This document shows, in pieces, positions 19,897 to 19,992 of a stretch of 19,992 nt of DNA. The stretch's first letter is position 1. Each line of letters opens with the position of its first letter. A program made the position numbers and the translations under genes. This DNA is from Burkholderiaceae bacterium (GTDB lineage Bacteria > Pseudomonadota > Gammaproteobacteria > Burkholderiales > Burkholderiaceae_C), in the NCBI GenBank assembly GCA_031276435.1, contig JAISNB010000147.1, forward strand, positions 1-19,992. Direction: 5' to 3'. The notes beneath the pieces are model-generated. The model saw nothing but the letters and a program-made list of their open reading frames with translations. It was not told the DNA's origin and made no database searches.

Positions 19897-19992
19897 CGTC
19901 ATTGCGAGGAGCGAAACGACGCGGCAATCCATCGATTTCCATTTGTGCGCGCCTCTACCGCCCGCGCTGCCGCCAGCCTTTCTCTCTCCCTT
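19897..19992 (+). repeat. Composite repeat copy 6, running off the window
   Basis: The head CGTCATTGCGAGGAGCGAAA (19897-19916) and ending GACGCGGCAATCCAT is intact. It is followed by a linker with TACCGCCCG...CTGCCGCC (about 19957-19974) and CCTTTCTCTCTCCCTT at the window edge. The order head, linker, CTTTCTCTC tract matches copies 1 and 3, so the rest of the unit, probably a CCCTC/GAGGG palindrome, should continue past 19992. Confidence 0.8.

Noticed and set aside
19654..19932. Minus-strand open frame of 92 codons at the end of the window
   Set aside because: It starts inside the composite-repeat head and runs antisense into the lipoprotein gene's end. The peptide is repeat-derived.

Overview
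The window is high-GC chromosomal DNA from a betaproteobacterium. I place it in Burkholderiales and probably Comamonadaceae. The grounds are protein family character (GlnRS, LivM, UbiA), the composition, several starts with almost no leader, and a palindromic intergenic repeat of a type I associate with Comamonadaceae. Most of the window is ordinary housekeeping and transport content. I did not find a clearly new multi-gene system. The points that deserve attention are regulatory or repeat-derived, plus one odd globin-like protein.

Layout. 1-2323: the end of a cobalamin operon, with cobT (5' end cut off by the window), cobS and cobC overlapping or closely spaced on +. 2324-3257: a gene-free block between convergent cobC and uppP, filled with composite palindromic repeats. 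3258-4106 (-): uppP. 4336-5688 (+): a ferric-reductase-like flavohaem oxidoreductase, divergent from uppP. 5783-7618 (+): glnS. 7619-8487: gene-free, with decayed copies of the same repeats and then a promoter overlapped by a ModE-like operator. 8488-9934 (+): a two-gene operon of a truncated-haemoglobin-like protein overlapping modE. 10013-10888 (-): ubiA. 10978-11316 (-): an EmrE-type SMR exporter. 11501-12345 (-): two adjacent YbjQ-family genes. 12557-16419 (+): livH-livM-livG-livF, a branched-chain amino acid ABC transporter. 16619-17740 and 18083-19228 (+): two paralogous LivJ/LivK-type binding proteins, each with its own leader and terminator-like hairpin. 19338-19706 (+): a small lipoprotein in an AT-rich island. 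19707-19992: a gene-free tail that ends inside another copy of the composite repeat.

How the genes fit together. CobT, CobS and CobC perform the late nucleotide-loop assembly of cobalamin. LivHMGF with two alternative periplasmic receptors forms one uptake system for branched-chain or related amino acids. A GG-N10-GC sigma-54-like promoter and an NtrC-like palindrome lie directly upstream of the first receptor gene. A near-identical 13-base motif lies upstream of livH, which suggests nitrogen control. ModE is the molybdate-responsive regulator and probably controls its own operon with the globin-like gene. All assignments are from reading the sequence; no database search was possible.
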